Source of the DNA: Robertmurraya_A mangrovi
GTDB lineage: Bacteria; Bacillota; Bacilli; Bacillales; Cytobacillaceae
Direction of reading: 5' to 3'
DNA length: 64,000 nucleotides
Assembly: GCF_034427655.1 (NCBI RefSeq)
Contig: NZ_JAXOFX010000006.1
Coordinates: forward strand, 1-64,000
Shown: piece after piece, positions 17,763 to 26,918 of the stretch
Position numbering within the stretch: the stretch's first letter is position 1
Layout: the number at the start of each line of letters is the position of its first letter
Translations under genes and position numbers: made by a program
Notes under the pieces: generated by a model
The model's input: the letters and a program-made list of their open reading frames with translations, nothing else
What the model was told of the DNA's origin: nothing
Databases searched by the model: none

Positions 17763-17792
17763 ACTATAAAAAAAAGACAAACGAGATGTCAA
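17763..17792 (-). promoter_or_regulatory. SigmaA-type promoter of the XRE operon
   Basis: On the minus strand a perfect -35 box TTGACA (17792-17787) is followed after 18 bases by TATAGT (17768-17763). The palindromic operator starts right after it. Confidence 0.7.
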
Positions 17793-17832
17793 ATACTTTT
17801 TACACCCCGTTTGTCTTATTACATATACTTTA

Positions 17833-18483
17833 TTAAATTTTTTGGAAGCAATCTTTTTCAAGATGATATGTATCATTCGAATTTTTTAATATGATATCAA
17901 AATCTCGATGATAAGGATGCATAAATAATTCATATTGAATTCTTCGTTCTTCATGAGATTTTCTTAAATAATTAATATCTGTACCTCTCTCAGAAACATC
18001 GCGTATACTTCTTCTCATCAACTCTGTTTCTCCATCCGTATAGAGATACACTTTAAGGTCATACAAATTAAGATTAGTGAAGGCTACGCTCATGCCTTCT
18101 ACAATATTAATCTTGTTTTTTGAAGATATTAACTTGCTCTTTGTATAATTTGTACCTATCGTGTAAAAATCCAGTCCATCCCTCATCATATGAATGTCTC
18201 TCTCTAAAGCGTATACATTATGTGCCGCAGGATGACAAGCGGTCATTTTATCCTGATGGATTTCATTATTGTACTCATAATCTATAGAGGTATATTTCCT
18301 TAGGTGTGAGCCGATAAGATAGGTGTCTTATTTGATATAATTTATATTTTCATTTCCCAGAATTTCGATAAGATTATTAGCAAATGTAGTCTTTCCAGAT
18401 GCACCATGACCCGAAATACCAATGATCATTCTCTTATCTTCACGTTTTATCAAATGACTAATCTCTTGTAATACCTTGTCCAT
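17833..18483 (-). pseudogene. Uridine-kinase-like P-loop gene with in-frame TAA
   Basis: A frame of 217 codons reads as one uridine kinase-like NTPase: ATG at 18483, Walker A GISGHGASGKTTFANNL at about residues 22-38, and a C-terminal half with MTACHPAAHNVYALERDI and RSIRDVSERGTDINYLR. A single TAA at 18330-18328 (codon 52, after NENINYIK) interrupts it with no change of frame. The downstream part alone lacks the P-loop. It follows the acetyltransferase gene by 18 bases. It is either a recent pseudogene or a sequencing error. Confidence 0.8.
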
Positions 18484-18501
18484 AATCTACCCCACTTTGC
18501 T

Positions 18502-19095
18502 CTAATAACAATTTTTTTTAACTATTCCATTTGTCTTATTGTTCCATTCATTCTTATGCAGTGTATAGTGATGATAATTTTCACCTTCAATTTCTATATC
18601 CCCGACAAATTGAAAACCACATTTTTGAATCACTCGATTGGAGCTTATATTTTCTATAAGGACAATGGTATTTAATAGTTCTACATTGGTTTTATCGAAC
18701 AAAAAGTTAATTAATCCTTTTACTGCTTTTGTTGTGTACCCTTTATTCCTATAATGCTTTGAAATAGCAAAAGCAATTTCTCTATTTGGGGCAGGCAGCT
18801 CCTCTTTAATTCCTGTCGTGCAAAAGCCGATAAATTCACCAGTTTCCTTTAATATAATCCCTAGTTTCAAGTAATTTTGCTCTTCAATATTGGGTATTGC
18901 GGTTAAAAACTCTTTGTTTGAGGGTATTTCATAATGAGTTACCCAGTTTAAACGTTGTTCTCTAGTTGATTTCCAATCTGGTAAAAATTCATAAACTTCA
19001 GGTTGTGAAGTAATTTCATAGATGGCATCAACATCTTCTATTCTAAATTCTCTTAATAAAATCTCTCCACAGTCGATTTCGAATATATTATTCAT
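18502..19095 (-). CDS. GNAT family N-acetyltransferase (RimJ/RimL type)
   Basis: A 197-residue Acetyltransf_3 protein: ILLREFRIEDVDAIYEITSQPEVYEFLPDW at the N-terminus, EIAFAISKHYRNKGYTTKAVKGLI as the acetyl-CoA binding motif, and SSNRVIQKCGFQFVGD. The ATG follows AGGAGT. It is followed after 18 bases by the broken uridine-kinase-like gene and both are probably on one transcript. Substrate unknown. Confidence 0.87.
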   Translation of the reverse strand: MNNIFEIDCGEILLREFRIEDVDAIYEITSQPEVYEFLPDWKSTREQRLNWVTHYEIPSNKEFLTAIPNIEEQNYLKLGIILKETGEFIGFCTTGIKEELPAPNREIAFAISKHYRNKGYTTKAVKGLINFLFDKTNVELLNTIVLIENISSNRVIQKCGFQFVGDIEIEGENYHHYTLHKNEWNNKTNGIVKKNCY

Positions 19096-19156
19096 TAATT
19101 TAACTCCTAGCTTTCATTGATTAACTTATAAAAAAATGACACTGTTCCAGGAAACC

Positions 19157-19786
19157 TTAGTTGTCCCTTCGCTTTTTTAATATCTTTTCCATCTGTTTGG
19201 CGACTTGAATAGAATTTGGATTTCCTTCATATTTTAACTTATCAATAATGTTCATGTAATCCTTTTCATTTCGATTCTGACTTAATTTATAAGCAGCTTG
19301 GATTTCTCCCACTTTAATCTTAAAACCTACAATGCCTTTTAATTCATTTTCTAATAGTTCAGGAGATAGTTTATCCCATAAAACAGCATTTTCACGATAT
19401 AGTTCGTATTTTTCCAACATTCCTGTTAATTCATCTATTAGTTCATTTTTTTCTACGATACTTGCTTTTCCATACATGTGTACAGCCTGATAATTCCAAG
19501 TTGGAACATTTTCATGAGAATACCAAGAGGAAGAAATATATGCGTTCGGTCCCTGAAACATAACAAGCACATCATCACTATTTTCAAATGTTTTCCACTG
19601 CGGATTCCCATAAGCCATATGTCCAGTGAGGTAGTATTCCTCCCCGTGTTTCTTTATTCCCAATGGTAAGTGAGTGGCAATCGGTTTCCCTTGTTTTACT
19701 GTTACAATCGTGCCAAAAGAGTTTTTCTGAACAAAATCCCAAACTTCCTCATCATTTGTGACCTTATAGTATTTAGGAATATACAT
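19157..19786 (-). CDS. paiB: PaiB-like FMN-binding protein
   Basis: A 209-residue protein of the PaiB family (FMN-binding split barrel, known in B. subtilis as a negative regulator of sporulation and protease genes). Typical stretches are MYIPKYYKVTNDEEVW, ITVKQ-like THLPLGI, HMAYGNPQWKTFE and SSSWYSHENVPTWNYQAVHMYGKA. Whether it regulates anything here is unknown. PaiA, its usual partner, is not next to it, although an acetyltransferase of another type is. Confidence 0.88.
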   Translation of the reverse strand: MYIPKYYKVTNDEEVWDFVQKNSFGTIVTVKQGKPIATHLPLGIKKHGEEYYLTGHMAYGNPQWKTFENSDDVLVMFQGPNAYISSSWYSHENVPTWNYQAVHMYGKASIVEKNELIDELTGMLEKYELYRENAVLWDKLSPELLENELKGIVGFKIKVGEIQAAYKLSQNRNEKDYMNIIDKLKYEGNPNSIQVAKQMEKILKKRRDN

Positions 19787-19934
19787 TATAACCCGCCTTT
19801 ACTTTCAAATTATTTAGCTACCTGTATCTGCTTTCTTTATTTCATTACAACCTGCATTGCATATTGTTTGATAAAAATCGAGCTACTTAAATGTATATTT
19901 CTTGCTATAAATACTAAAACCCTTTTGAAAGATA

Positions 19935-20531
19935 TTACTTTTTACTACTCGAAATAAACATGGATGCATCTTGATTCATAAAAATTCTTTCACCGTGATA
20001 GAAAGTTCTTATTTCAGTAGATTTAAATCCTACTTCAGATAATCTTTTTGTCAGTTCTTCATGCAAGAAACCGTTATGAACTTTTGGATGATTAATTTTA
20101 TCGTTTTTGTCAAAATCAATAATCAGTAGCTTGCCACCATCATTTAATATCTTAAACAATTCTCGTAAAATTTTATTAGTATCCGGAATATGAAGAAGGA
20201 CTAGTGATAGTAATATGATGTCAGCCTTAAGTTCAGATGTTCTTTGAGTAAAATCTGAATATAGTACTTCTGCATTAGTAATTCCTTTGTGAGCGATCTT
20301 AGCTTTCGCAACCTCCAACATTTGTTTGGAAGAGTCTACCAACAAAATATGATTAACCAAGTCTGATAACTCTAGACTAACTAAACCCGTTCCACTTCCG
20401 TAATCCATTAATGATTTTGATTTACTATTTTGTAATTCTATTCTTACTTCCTGAGCAATTATTCTAGCTAATTCCATTCTTTCTTCTGTATCATATCTAT
20501 TTGCCAATTGTTCAAAAACGTTATTTTCCAT
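19935..20531 (-). CDS. Class I SAM-dependent methyltransferase
   Basis: About 198 residues with the Rossmann-type methyltransferase motifs: motif I MDYGSGTGLVSLELS, motif II ILLVDSSKQML, then DIILLSLVLLHIPD and GGKLLIIDFDK. The ATG at 20531 follows GGAGAG and is preferred over the frame opening at 20576. The substrate cannot be told; the protein resembles small-molecule methyltransferases of the Methyltransf_11/25 type. Confidence 0.87.
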   Translation of the reverse strand: MENNVFEQLANRYDTEERMELARIIAQEVRIELQNSKSKSLMDYGSGTGLVSLELSDLVNHILLVDSSKQMLEVAKAKIAHKGITNAEVLYSDFTQRTSELKADIILLSLVLLHIPDTNKILRELFKILNDGGKLLIIDFDKNDKINHPKVHNGFLHEELTKRLSEVGFKSTEIRTFYHGERIFMNQDASMFISSSKK

Positions 20532-20772
20532 ATTTTCACTCTCCATTATTAATGAATAAAGCAATATAGTGGTCATTATAGCAGTCTTGAAACTTTAAGG
20601 CATGATACTCCCCCTCAAAATCCTCCTTCGCTTTTGGAAGCATCTTATCCTTTAACTAACCAGAGTGGTAGCTCAAACAGAATATGTTTGGAAAATGTTG
20701 CTAGTCTTAAAACACTCATATATAGTAAAATTAGGCTAAAATATTTTCCAAAGAAAAATAGGAGATGAACAA

Positions 20773-21144
20773 ATGAAACTAGGTGCATTTTCTGTAAGTT
20801 TAAACGTAAAAGATATCCATGTTTCCAAGGCGTTCTACGAAAAACTAGGATTTCAGGATTTAGGTGGAGACATAACTCAAAATTGGCTGATTATGAAGAA
20901 TGAAAATTGTATTATTGGATTATTCCAAGGAATGTTTGAAAATAACATTCTAACTTTTAATCCTGGTTGGAATGAAAATGCCCAAAATCTCGAATCGTTT
21001 ACTGATGTTCGTGAGATTCAAAAGCATCTTAAGGCTAATGGAATAAAAATGCTTTCTGAAGCAGATGAAACAACCAGTGGACCAGCACACTTTTTCATTG
21101 AGGATCCAGACGGCAATCAAATATTAGTAGATCAACATCGATGA
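20773..21144 (+). CDS. VOC family (glyoxalase-like) protein
   Basis: A 123-residue single vicinal-oxygen-chelate protein. Two beta-alpha-beta-beta-beta modules are recognisable (LNVKDIHVSKAFYEKLGF and ETTSGPAHFFIEDPDGNQILVDQH). Candidate metal ligands are the His in GPAHFF and Glu/Asp in the C-terminal strands. The ATG follows GGAGATG. The family covers glyoxalases, dioxygenases and fosfomycin resistance proteins, so the reaction is open. Confidence 0.86.
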   Translation: MKLGAFSVSLNVKDIHVSKAFYEKLGFQDLGGDITQNWLIMKNENCIIGLFQGMFENNILTFNPGWNENAQNLESFTDVREIQKHLKANGIKMLSEADETTSGPAHFFIEDPDGNQILVDQHR

Positions 21145-21210
21145 AAGGTCCATTAGAAACTTTCAACTAACCTACACTAGTAGTTCATTCATTTTCAAAT
21201 TTCATCAAAC

Positions 21211-21273
21211 AAAAAAAGAAACTACACATCGTTTGTTAAAGCAGTCTAACAATTAATGTGTAGTTTCTTTAGT
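21211..21273. terminator. Long hairpin terminator
   Basis: AAAGAAACTACACAT (21215-21229) and ATGTGTAGTTTCTTT (21256-21270) form a perfect 15-bp stem, with a further TGTTA/TAACA pairing inside. It stands between converging genes. Confidence 0.8.
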
Positions 21274-21349
21274 CTATAGATAATAATTTTCCCATTGATA
21301 CTATCAGTAGGAAAACAAGTGTTTTAATCTAGATACAATTATTCTACAT

Positions 21350-22399
21350 TTACCTTCTATCAAACGCTTTTGGTGGTGATTCCATCCATCCATGATCAAT
21401 AAGAATATTGGTAGCATCATCAACGAAAAGACCCACGTCGATAATAAGCCTTCCATATAAAGAAGCAATATCTCTTCTACCATTTACAGCCATCGCATTC
21501 CCGAATGATCTTACCTTCATAGAGAACATGTCCACCTTATGAAATAACATTAATTTATCCGAAAAAGGAGGTTGGGGGGATGTTGTCACCAAATGGTCTA
21601 TATATGACGGTGTTAGTAAGTTCTCTTTATGTAGTTTTTCACTTAATTGCTTTAAGGTCTTATCAGTCATTTCTATTCCTCGTTTAAACAAAGCTTTTAA
21701 TTTTTCGTCTTTAACAGTCTGATAAAAGCCTAATAACAGTGCCTTGCTTGTCGCGTTATTTTCAATGTTATCGTAAAGGTGTACAATTTCCAATGCATGT
21801 AATGGTCTTACTTCACCAAACCAACCGGTTAAAAAACTTTGTTTATTTATAAAATCAACTTTTTCGGGTGTAGGAATAATAGGAGGCTTAACACTATATT
21901 TTTTATCAATTAAAACGCTATTAATCTGCCCTAGCAAAACAGTCGTACATTGATTTACATAAACGAAAAACTCCCTTATATCCTCTCTCATTACTAATGG
22001 AAGGGCTATTGCATATAGACTAAGACCCGCCTTAGCAGCATATTTCAAATAGTGAACATAAAATTCATCTTCAAATAAACGTGGGGCATCAAGATTTACA
22101 TCATCTTTCGAGAATCCCGCAGGACTAGGGAAATTATTCTTTTTAAAAATTACTTCTACCCTTTGTAAGAAATCTTTACTTAATGCTATTCCATTTTCCA
22201 ATAAGGTCCTAACATATTCATTCTCGCAATGTCGTAGAAAATATGATAAGAGTTGACCGGACATACTATTTCCAATATAGGTAGCCCAAAGTTTACCCAT
22301 TTCAACAGTAGTTAAGGGTTGATTTTCATCTAATTCTTTTGAACTTAAATTGATTGGCTTTAAAACATCCATTGGATTTAAACCCTTATCCGTAGTCAT
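21350..22399 (-). CDS. DUF3231 family protein
   Basis: A 349-residue third DUF3231 paralog. Motifs are LWATYIGNSMSGQLLSYFLRH, DVNLDAPRLFEDEF and PPFSDKLMLFHK in the two halves, ending MESPPKAFDRR. The ATG at 22399 has AAGGAG at seven bases, which is better than the frame opening at 22447. Function unknown. It is monocistronic. Confidence 0.88.
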   Translation of the reverse strand: MTTDKGLNPMDVLKPINLSSKELDENQPLTTVEMGKLWATYIGNSMSGQLLSYFLRHCENEYVRTLLENGIALSKDFLQRVEVIFKKNNFPSPAGFSKDDVNLDAPRLFEDEFYVHYLKYAAKAGLSLYAIALPLVMREDIREFFVYVNQCTTVLLGQINSVLIDKKYSVKPPIIPTPEKVDFINKQSFLTGWFGEVRPLHALEIVHLYDNIENNATSKALLLGFYQTVKDEKLKALFKRGIEMTDKTLKQLSEKLHKENLLTPSYIDHLVTTSPQPPFSDKLMLFHKVDMFSMKVRSFGNAMAVNGRRDIASLYGRLIIDVGLFVDDATNILIDHGWMESPPKAFDRR

Positions 22400-22570
22400 C
22401 AATAAACTCCTTTTCCAGCATTTTGGTTTTAGGGTTACCGTTTCCATATTATTTCATTCAATATGTTCTAAGCATTTGAAGTATTACGCCTAGGATAAAA
22501 AGTGAGATAGGGAATACAAGTGCTTCTCTTCTACTTAAACACTCTTACTGTTAGAAAAAGTACTGTTGTA

Positions 22571-23443
22571 TTAATAAATCTTAGGAGGTAATTTTCTTAC
22601 ATGGGTAAGATAATTTGTCATGTTCTGATCATCCTCGAATGGATAAGAGAACGATAAATGATCGGCAACTTCCACCGCTAATAGTCTAAATAATTCACAT
22701 GTAACAAAGATTGACTCCCAAAAATTCTCATAGTTGTGATCGGAATAAGTTTTCAGATACATCTCCCAATATGATTCTGGAAGATGGTTTTTAAAGTATT
22801 TTCCTAACTTTCCTGTTGATACTTGGAAGTTATATTTAGTCCCAATCCACCATGACACCATTTGATCAAGAGCTACTCTTGTATTATATTCAAACATTAA
22901 CTTTGCATATGGTAACTCGTCTCTCCAAATTCCTTTAGCTACGTTTTGTAAACACCACCAAAAATTGTTTGTACAACTGACAAACATCGCTTCCGATGGT
23001 TTTTTCACATGGTAATCAATATCTGTGGGTAATGGGATAGAGGGTAGAATATGGTCTTTATCCATTAACGGTACTGTAAGTTTATCCCTTCTATATCCAT
23101 CAATCATTGAATCTTTCGTTTCTATATGTAAATCAATTCGATTTCCGTCAGTTAATAGCATCAAATACCCGTATGAACGATCCAAATCTACATCCATACC
23201 CATTTCCTTATCCATTTTTTCTGGCTCTTGAAGCATTAATAAATCTCCAAAATTACGAATCCAATTTTTATCTTTTATAAAGGTTGCTGTTTCCGTTACG
23301 ACAAATACGATATCGTAATCCTGAAACATATCTTTTGGAGCATTGGGATTCGTTCTGGAACCGTTCATATAAACAGCTCGAATGCGTTCGTCCTTTTCCG
23401 CAATCCCTAATATGAGTTCAAACATTTCTTTTTCGTTTCTCAA
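22571..23443 (-). CDS. Aminoglycoside 6-adenylyltransferase-like (AadK family)
   Basis: About 290 residues of the ANT(6)/AadK nucleotidyltransferase family, which transfers AMP to streptomycin. Hallmarks are YMNGSRTNPNAPKDMFQDYDIVFVV with the GSR and DxD catalytic motif, then the helical C-terminal domain with NNFWWCLQNVAKGIWRDELPYA. The TTG at 23443 behind GGGAGAG is chosen because it makes MRNEKEM the start, as in B. subtilis AadK; the frame is open to 23497. Activity on streptomycin is inferred from family. Confidence 0.88.
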   Translation of the reverse strand: MRNEKEMFELILGIAEKDERIRAVYMNGSRTNPNAPKDMFQDYDIVFVVTETATFIKDKNWIRNFGDLLMLQEPEKMDKEMGMDVDLDRSYGYLMLLTDGNRIDLHIETKDSMIDGYRRDKLTVPLMDKDHILPSIPLPTDIDYHVKKPSEAMFVSCTNNFWWCLQNVAKGIWRDELPYAKLMFEYNTRVALDQMVSWWIGTKYNFQVSTGKLGKYFKNHLPESYWEMYLKTYSDHNYENFWESIFVTCELFRLLAVEVADHLSFSYPFEDDQNMTNYLTHVRKLPPKIY

Positions 23444-23501
23444 AGACAGACTCTCCCTTATGATAAAATCGTGTGGCTGTAACTCTAGCCTCGTCAAAGT
23501 A

Positions 23502-23789
23502 TTAGGAAATTTTCATTTCTACTAAAATAAAAATAAGAGCAATTGAAACACTTAACATGATTAATGTAAAAATGATACTCTTCACAATTAAAGCAAATAG
23601 TAATAGGAATATTCCAAATATCATTAATAGAATACTGGAATACCTATTTGCTTTTTGCCAATTCTCCTTATTTCTCATTGAATTTGAAGTTCTATATCCA
23701 TATATGTGATTAATCTGCTTTGGTGGAAATAAGAATAAAATTATCCCTGCTACAAGAAAAACAGTTCCTATTACTAATCCTTCATTCAT
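23502..23789 (-). CDS. SdpI family membrane protein
   Basis: About 95 residues with three membrane segments and the SdpI/YhfL signature HIYGYRTSNSMRNKENWQKANRYS. SdpI in B. subtilis gives immunity to the SdpC toxin, but this short form lacks the extra N-terminal part, so immunity function is not implied. The ATG at 23789 follows GGAGG. No SdpC- or SdpR-like gene is adjacent. Confidence 0.85.
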   Translation of the reverse strand: MNEGLVIGTVFLVAGIILFLFPPKQINHIYGYRTSNSMRNKENWQKANRYSSILLMIFGIFLLLFALIVKSIIFTLIMLSVSIALIFILVEMKIS

Positions 23790-23878
23790 ATTTATTTCCT
23801 CCAAACGTTTCAATTTTTGCTAGTTCATTCATGAACATAAGCATTAATATTTGTTTCTTTAAATATAGGCCACATAGA

Positions 23879-24043
23879 CTAAGAAATTTCTCTCTTGAAA
23901 TAAAAAACAGTTCCATTTACACCTGACAATTCCCAACCTTCTTTTCCAAGGGAATTTAGCTTCTCAGACATTGCTATATTGAAATCAATACCGTTCTTCA
24001 ATTGAATTTGAATGTTTTCCACTTTGTACTCAAACTGCTTCAT
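23879..24043 (-). CDS. DUF4177 family protein, 54 aa
   Basis: ATG at 24043 behind GAGGAGG starts a 54-residue frame: MKQFEYKVENIQIQ at the N-terminus and LNSLGKEGWELSGVNGTVFYFKRE at the C-terminus. This arrangement (FEYKV, then LN.LG.EGWEL, then FKRE) is the DUF4177 signature. The protein is small and soluble with unknown function. A second reading in other frames is not needed to explain this DNA. Confidence 0.85.
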   Translation of the reverse strand: MKQFEYKVENIQIQLKNGIDFNIAMSEKLNSLGKEGWELSGVNGTVFYFKREIS

Positions 24044-24169
24044 TGAATATCCTCCTCAAAACTTTATTCTACTTGTAATACGAATGACATTGAAAATAGT
24101 TTCTTCTCTAATTATCCTGTACCTCCAGTTCCACAAAGACATATAATTAAATATATCCCTACAGAAATA

Positions 24170-24195
24170 GACACTAACCACAAAGGATTAGTGTC
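24170..24195 (-). terminator. Terminator of DUF4256 gene
   Basis: GACACTAA and TTAGTGTC form an 8-bp stem about 25 bases after the DUF4256 stop codon; the T-run on the minus strand (TCTATTTCT) is moderate. Confidence 0.6.
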
Positions 24196-24218
24196 CATTC
24201 TCCTAACTGTACAATCTT

Positions 24219-24785
24219 TTACACTTTAAGCGATCCTCGAAAACCCCTAGCACCATAGTAGGAATCAGCTCCATTATGGTACACAAAGACGGTGTCGTAT
24301 CGGCGATCACAAAAGAGAGCTCCACCAAGCTTTCTAATAGGACCTGGTGTTTGGACCCAGCTCGATGTTTTCGTATCAAAACTACCTAGTTTCTGTAGCT
24401 CACGGTATTGTTCTTCCGTTAAAAGCTCAATACCCATGGCAGTTGCCATATCAATAGCATTATTTTCTGGCTTGTGTTTTTTTCTTGACTCTAGCGCTTC
24501 ACGATCGAAACAGACACTTCTGCGACCTTTAGGACTTTCCGCTGAACAATCATAGAAAATGTATTCGTCCATCGTCTCATCGTAGCGAACCACATCAGGT
24601 TCACCGCCTGTTTCTTCCATTTCATTTAATGACCATAGTTTTTCCATATTACCTTCAAGCTTAGCTTGTACTTTACCCCATTCAAGACCATCATGTCGGT
24701 TCATATTTTTCTCAAAACGGGTTTTCAACGTTGTAAGTAGATTTTCACGTTGTTCTTCTGTTAGCTCTTTATTTTTCTTTGTCAT
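24219..24785 (-). CDS. DUF4256 family protein
   Basis: A 188-residue soluble protein of the DUF4256 family. Recognisable stretches are LTTLKTRFEKNMNRHDGLEW, GGEPDVVRYD, YIFYDCSAESPKGRRSVCFDREAL and TVFVYHNGADSYYGARGFRG. The ATG follows AGGAGTG. It is often annotated in Bacillus and Bacteroidetes as a conserved protein without known function. Single gene. Confidence 0.85.
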   Translation of the reverse strand: MTKKNKELTEEQRENLLTTLKTRFEKNMNRHDGLEWGKVQAKLEGNMEKLWSLNEMEETGGEPDVVRYDETMDEYIFYDCSAESPKGRRSVCFDREALESRKKHKPENNAIDMATAMGIELLTEEQYRELQKLGSFDTKTSSWVQTPGPIRKLGGALFCDRRYDTVFVYHNGADSYYGARGFRGSLKV

Positions 24786-25049
24786 ATTTGATCACTCCTA
24801 GTTGAAGATTTAGTGGCATATTAACCACGGTCAGTCAATTTTTGCTGAAGCCACAGCCATTTGATACCGTCAAAGGTCAAATGAGCTTTCTTGTCATTAT
24901 GTAATCGGTTTGTTCTTCATCACCATTTTCGGGATGCCACAATAAAGGAAAAAACATCCCACTAGAGAATATAACTATTATCTGATACAAAACTTAGTTG
25001 GAATTAACATGAATTAATTTAAATAATACTACACAATAGGAGCAATGCA
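24786..25049. other. Intergenic region with short inverted repeat
   Basis: Between divergent genes. CATTTGA and TCAAATG (about 24869-24893) form a short inverted repeat that could be an operator or a weak hairpin. No gene is seen. Confidence 0.35.
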
Positions 25050-25478
25050 ATGAAAAAATTGACATTTTGGGGTAGAGATGAAAAGGATGAGAGGTTACTG
25101 GTCGAATGTATGCTTGGCTTGAAAACTGCAACATGTACACCTAAAGTTTGGTGTTCATCATCAGAGGATGTAGGTGAAGTCGGTGACGAGATTCAAGTTT
25201 TCACTAAATTAGGGCAGCTTGCTTGTAAAATCTTAATTACAGAAGTTTATGATATCAAATTTGGTGATATTAAAGGTGAAATAGGTGAAAAAATTGCGCG
25301 AGGAGAAAATTCAACTTTGGATGAATACATAAAGGATCACATCTTTAGTTGGGAGAAGGACTTACTAAATGATGGGATTATTTTAGACGAAAATACACTT
25401 ATCGTTGTGGAGCATTTTAAACTGATAGAAAGTTATATTGATTACAATAGCCTAGGTCATAAAGTAAAAGTATTCTAG
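25050..25478 (+). CDS. ASCH domain protein
   Basis: A 142-residue protein of the ASCH (PUA-like, RNA-binding or ligand-binding) family: FWGRDEKDERLLVECMLGLKTATCTP with the conserved KTAT region, VGEVGDEIQVFTKLGQLACKILITEVYDIKFGDI, and the C-terminal VVEHFKLIE. The ATG follows TAGGAGCA. The family is proposed to bind RNA or coenzymes; the exact role is unknown. Single gene with its own terminator. Confidence 0.8.
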   Translation: MKKLTFWGRDEKDERLLVECMLGLKTATCTPKVWCSSSEDVGEVGDEIQVFTKLGQLACKILITEVYDIKFGDIKGEIGEKIARGENSTLDEYIKDHIFSWEKDLLNDGIILDENTLIVVEHFKLIESYIDYNSLGHKVKVF

Positions 25479-25501
25479 TAAACTATTTTTACATTTATCA
25501 T

Positions 25502-25527
25502 AGCCCCTCCATTTGGAAGGGCTTTTA
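25502..25527 (+). terminator. Terminator of ASCH gene
   Basis: AGCCCCTCC and GGAAGGGCT form a stem (one mismatch) followed by TTTTAA, 23 bases after the stop codon. Confidence 0.75.
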
Positions 25528-25606
25528 ATACAAAATGTAGCTCTCTTTGCAATGTGTCATTCCTTTTCAATTAACAAGTTAATTTCAAACTTTAACCACT
25601 TTAATT

Positions 25607-25891
25607 TTATTTTAATAAGTTTCCAAAAAAAATAACGAAAGACAAAAATGCAGATAATCCGAGAGTAAGAGTTATAGTAACAAAACTCCTTGTCATTCCC
25701 TTCCAATCATGAATACCCGAGAATCCTATTAAGCCTAAAAAGAAAGTGATCAATGTTATACATAAGACCAAAGTTAAAGGGTTGAAACCCATAATGGAGT
25801 AATGTATAGGACCTATAATGGAAATAATCACAAATAATAAAATGCAAACGATAGAGAATATAAATGACCAAAAGTTTATCCTTTTTTTCAA
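25607..25891 (-). CDS. Small membrane protein, 94 aa
   Basis: Three membrane segments are visible (about residues 8-27, 37-56 and 69-90), with a short polar loop GIHDWKGMTRS. The ATG follows AAGGAG. No family is recognised. Its gene is alone between the ASCH and phosphotransferase genes. Confidence 0.6.
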   Translation of the reverse strand: MKKRINFWSFIFSIVCILLFVIISIIGPIHYSIMGFNPLTLVLCITLITFFLGLIGFSGIHDWKGMTRSFVTITLTLGLSAFLSFVIFFGNLLK

Positions 25892-25977
25892 TTCAAGAAC
25901 TCCTTTTTATTCCGGTAAAACGATTTTCAGAGATAACTTCTTTTATAGTTCGTTAAAAAAAGACTGAATTCATTGTC

Positions 25978-26772
25978 TTAAACCCACTCTTTTCCATGTT
26001 TACGGATGAATAGAATATCTTTTTGATAATGCTCAAGATGTCCTTCATCTATCATTCTTTGAAAAGCAGAATTGCCTTCCTTCGCTTTTCTTTTAATTGT
26101 CTGACATAACCCTTCTAATCGTAACAATACCATCTCCAGAAAATCTCCGTCTAGCCCCTCACCATAGGATTCAAAAAACAATCGAATTCTTTGCTTAATA
26201 AGTTCCGCATGCATTAGTGAATGATAATGGACTTTCTCCCCTGATTCAGAAAGATAAAATCGACTCAAGGGGACACATGTATAAAGAGTATAAGCGATGT
26301 CCCAAAGTCTAGGACCTGGGCCCGCTACATCAAAATCAACTACCCCTACAGGTTTCTTATGATGAAAAATAATGTTGTATATCGCAAAGTCATTATGGCA
26401 TATTACCTCAAATGGCTGGGGGGTGTAATCAATTGGCTGCCAACTGTCATCAACTGGAAAATCACTCACCGAATCATGATACAGTCGAAGCATCTTCGCT
26501 ATATGTGCTAGAGTATCATTAGACCACATGTATTCTTTTAAAGGGTAATTTCCAGCTTCTCCCTCAATGAATGAAAGAATTTCTCTGCCTTTTTCATCGA
26601 TTCCTAAAAACTTAGGGGCATATTGGAAACCTTTATCTTCCAAATGCTTTAATAACATGTGAATTTTGGTACTCTCTGGTTTCGTTTCCCGTCGAACTGT
26701 ATTTCCTGATCGATAAACGTTTGAGACATTCCCTCCTTTTAGAGGTACTTCTTTCTCTTGGTTTGACAACAA
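25978..26772 (-). CDS. APH-type phosphotransferase
   Basis: A 264-residue kinase of the aminoglycoside/homoserine-kinase-like phosphotransferase fold. The catalytic loop VICHNDFAIYNIIF and the metal-binding VGVVDFDVAGPGPRLWDIAYTLY are intact. It starts with TTG at 26772 behind GGGAGGA. The HNDF...DFDVAGPGPR pattern is widespread in Bacillus proteins of unknown substrate. The protein may be a resistance or metabolic kinase. Confidence 0.83.
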   Translation of the reverse strand: MLSNQEKEVPLKGGNVSNVYRSGNTVRRETKPESTKIHMLLKHLEDKGFQYAPKFLGIDEKGREILSFIEGEAGNYPLKEYMWSNDTLAHIAKMLRLYHDSVSDFPVDDSWQPIDYTPQPFEVICHNDFAIYNIIFHHKKPVGVVDFDVAGPGPRLWDIAYTLYTCVPLSRFYLSESGEKVHYHSLMHAELIKQRIRLFFESYGEGLDGDFLEMVLLRLEGLCQTIKRKAKEGNSAFQRMIDEGHLEHYQKDILFIRKHGKEWV

Positions 26773-26918
26773 CTATTCCTCCCTAGCAGGTCTTACTTAA
26801 TATAAACCTAGAACTAATCTAAACTATTAGAAATATGGACAATACTCTTAATGACAGAATTGACTTGCTCGTTATCTTTAATAACAAATAGATAGTCTTG
26901 ATAATCGCAGTTTCGAGG

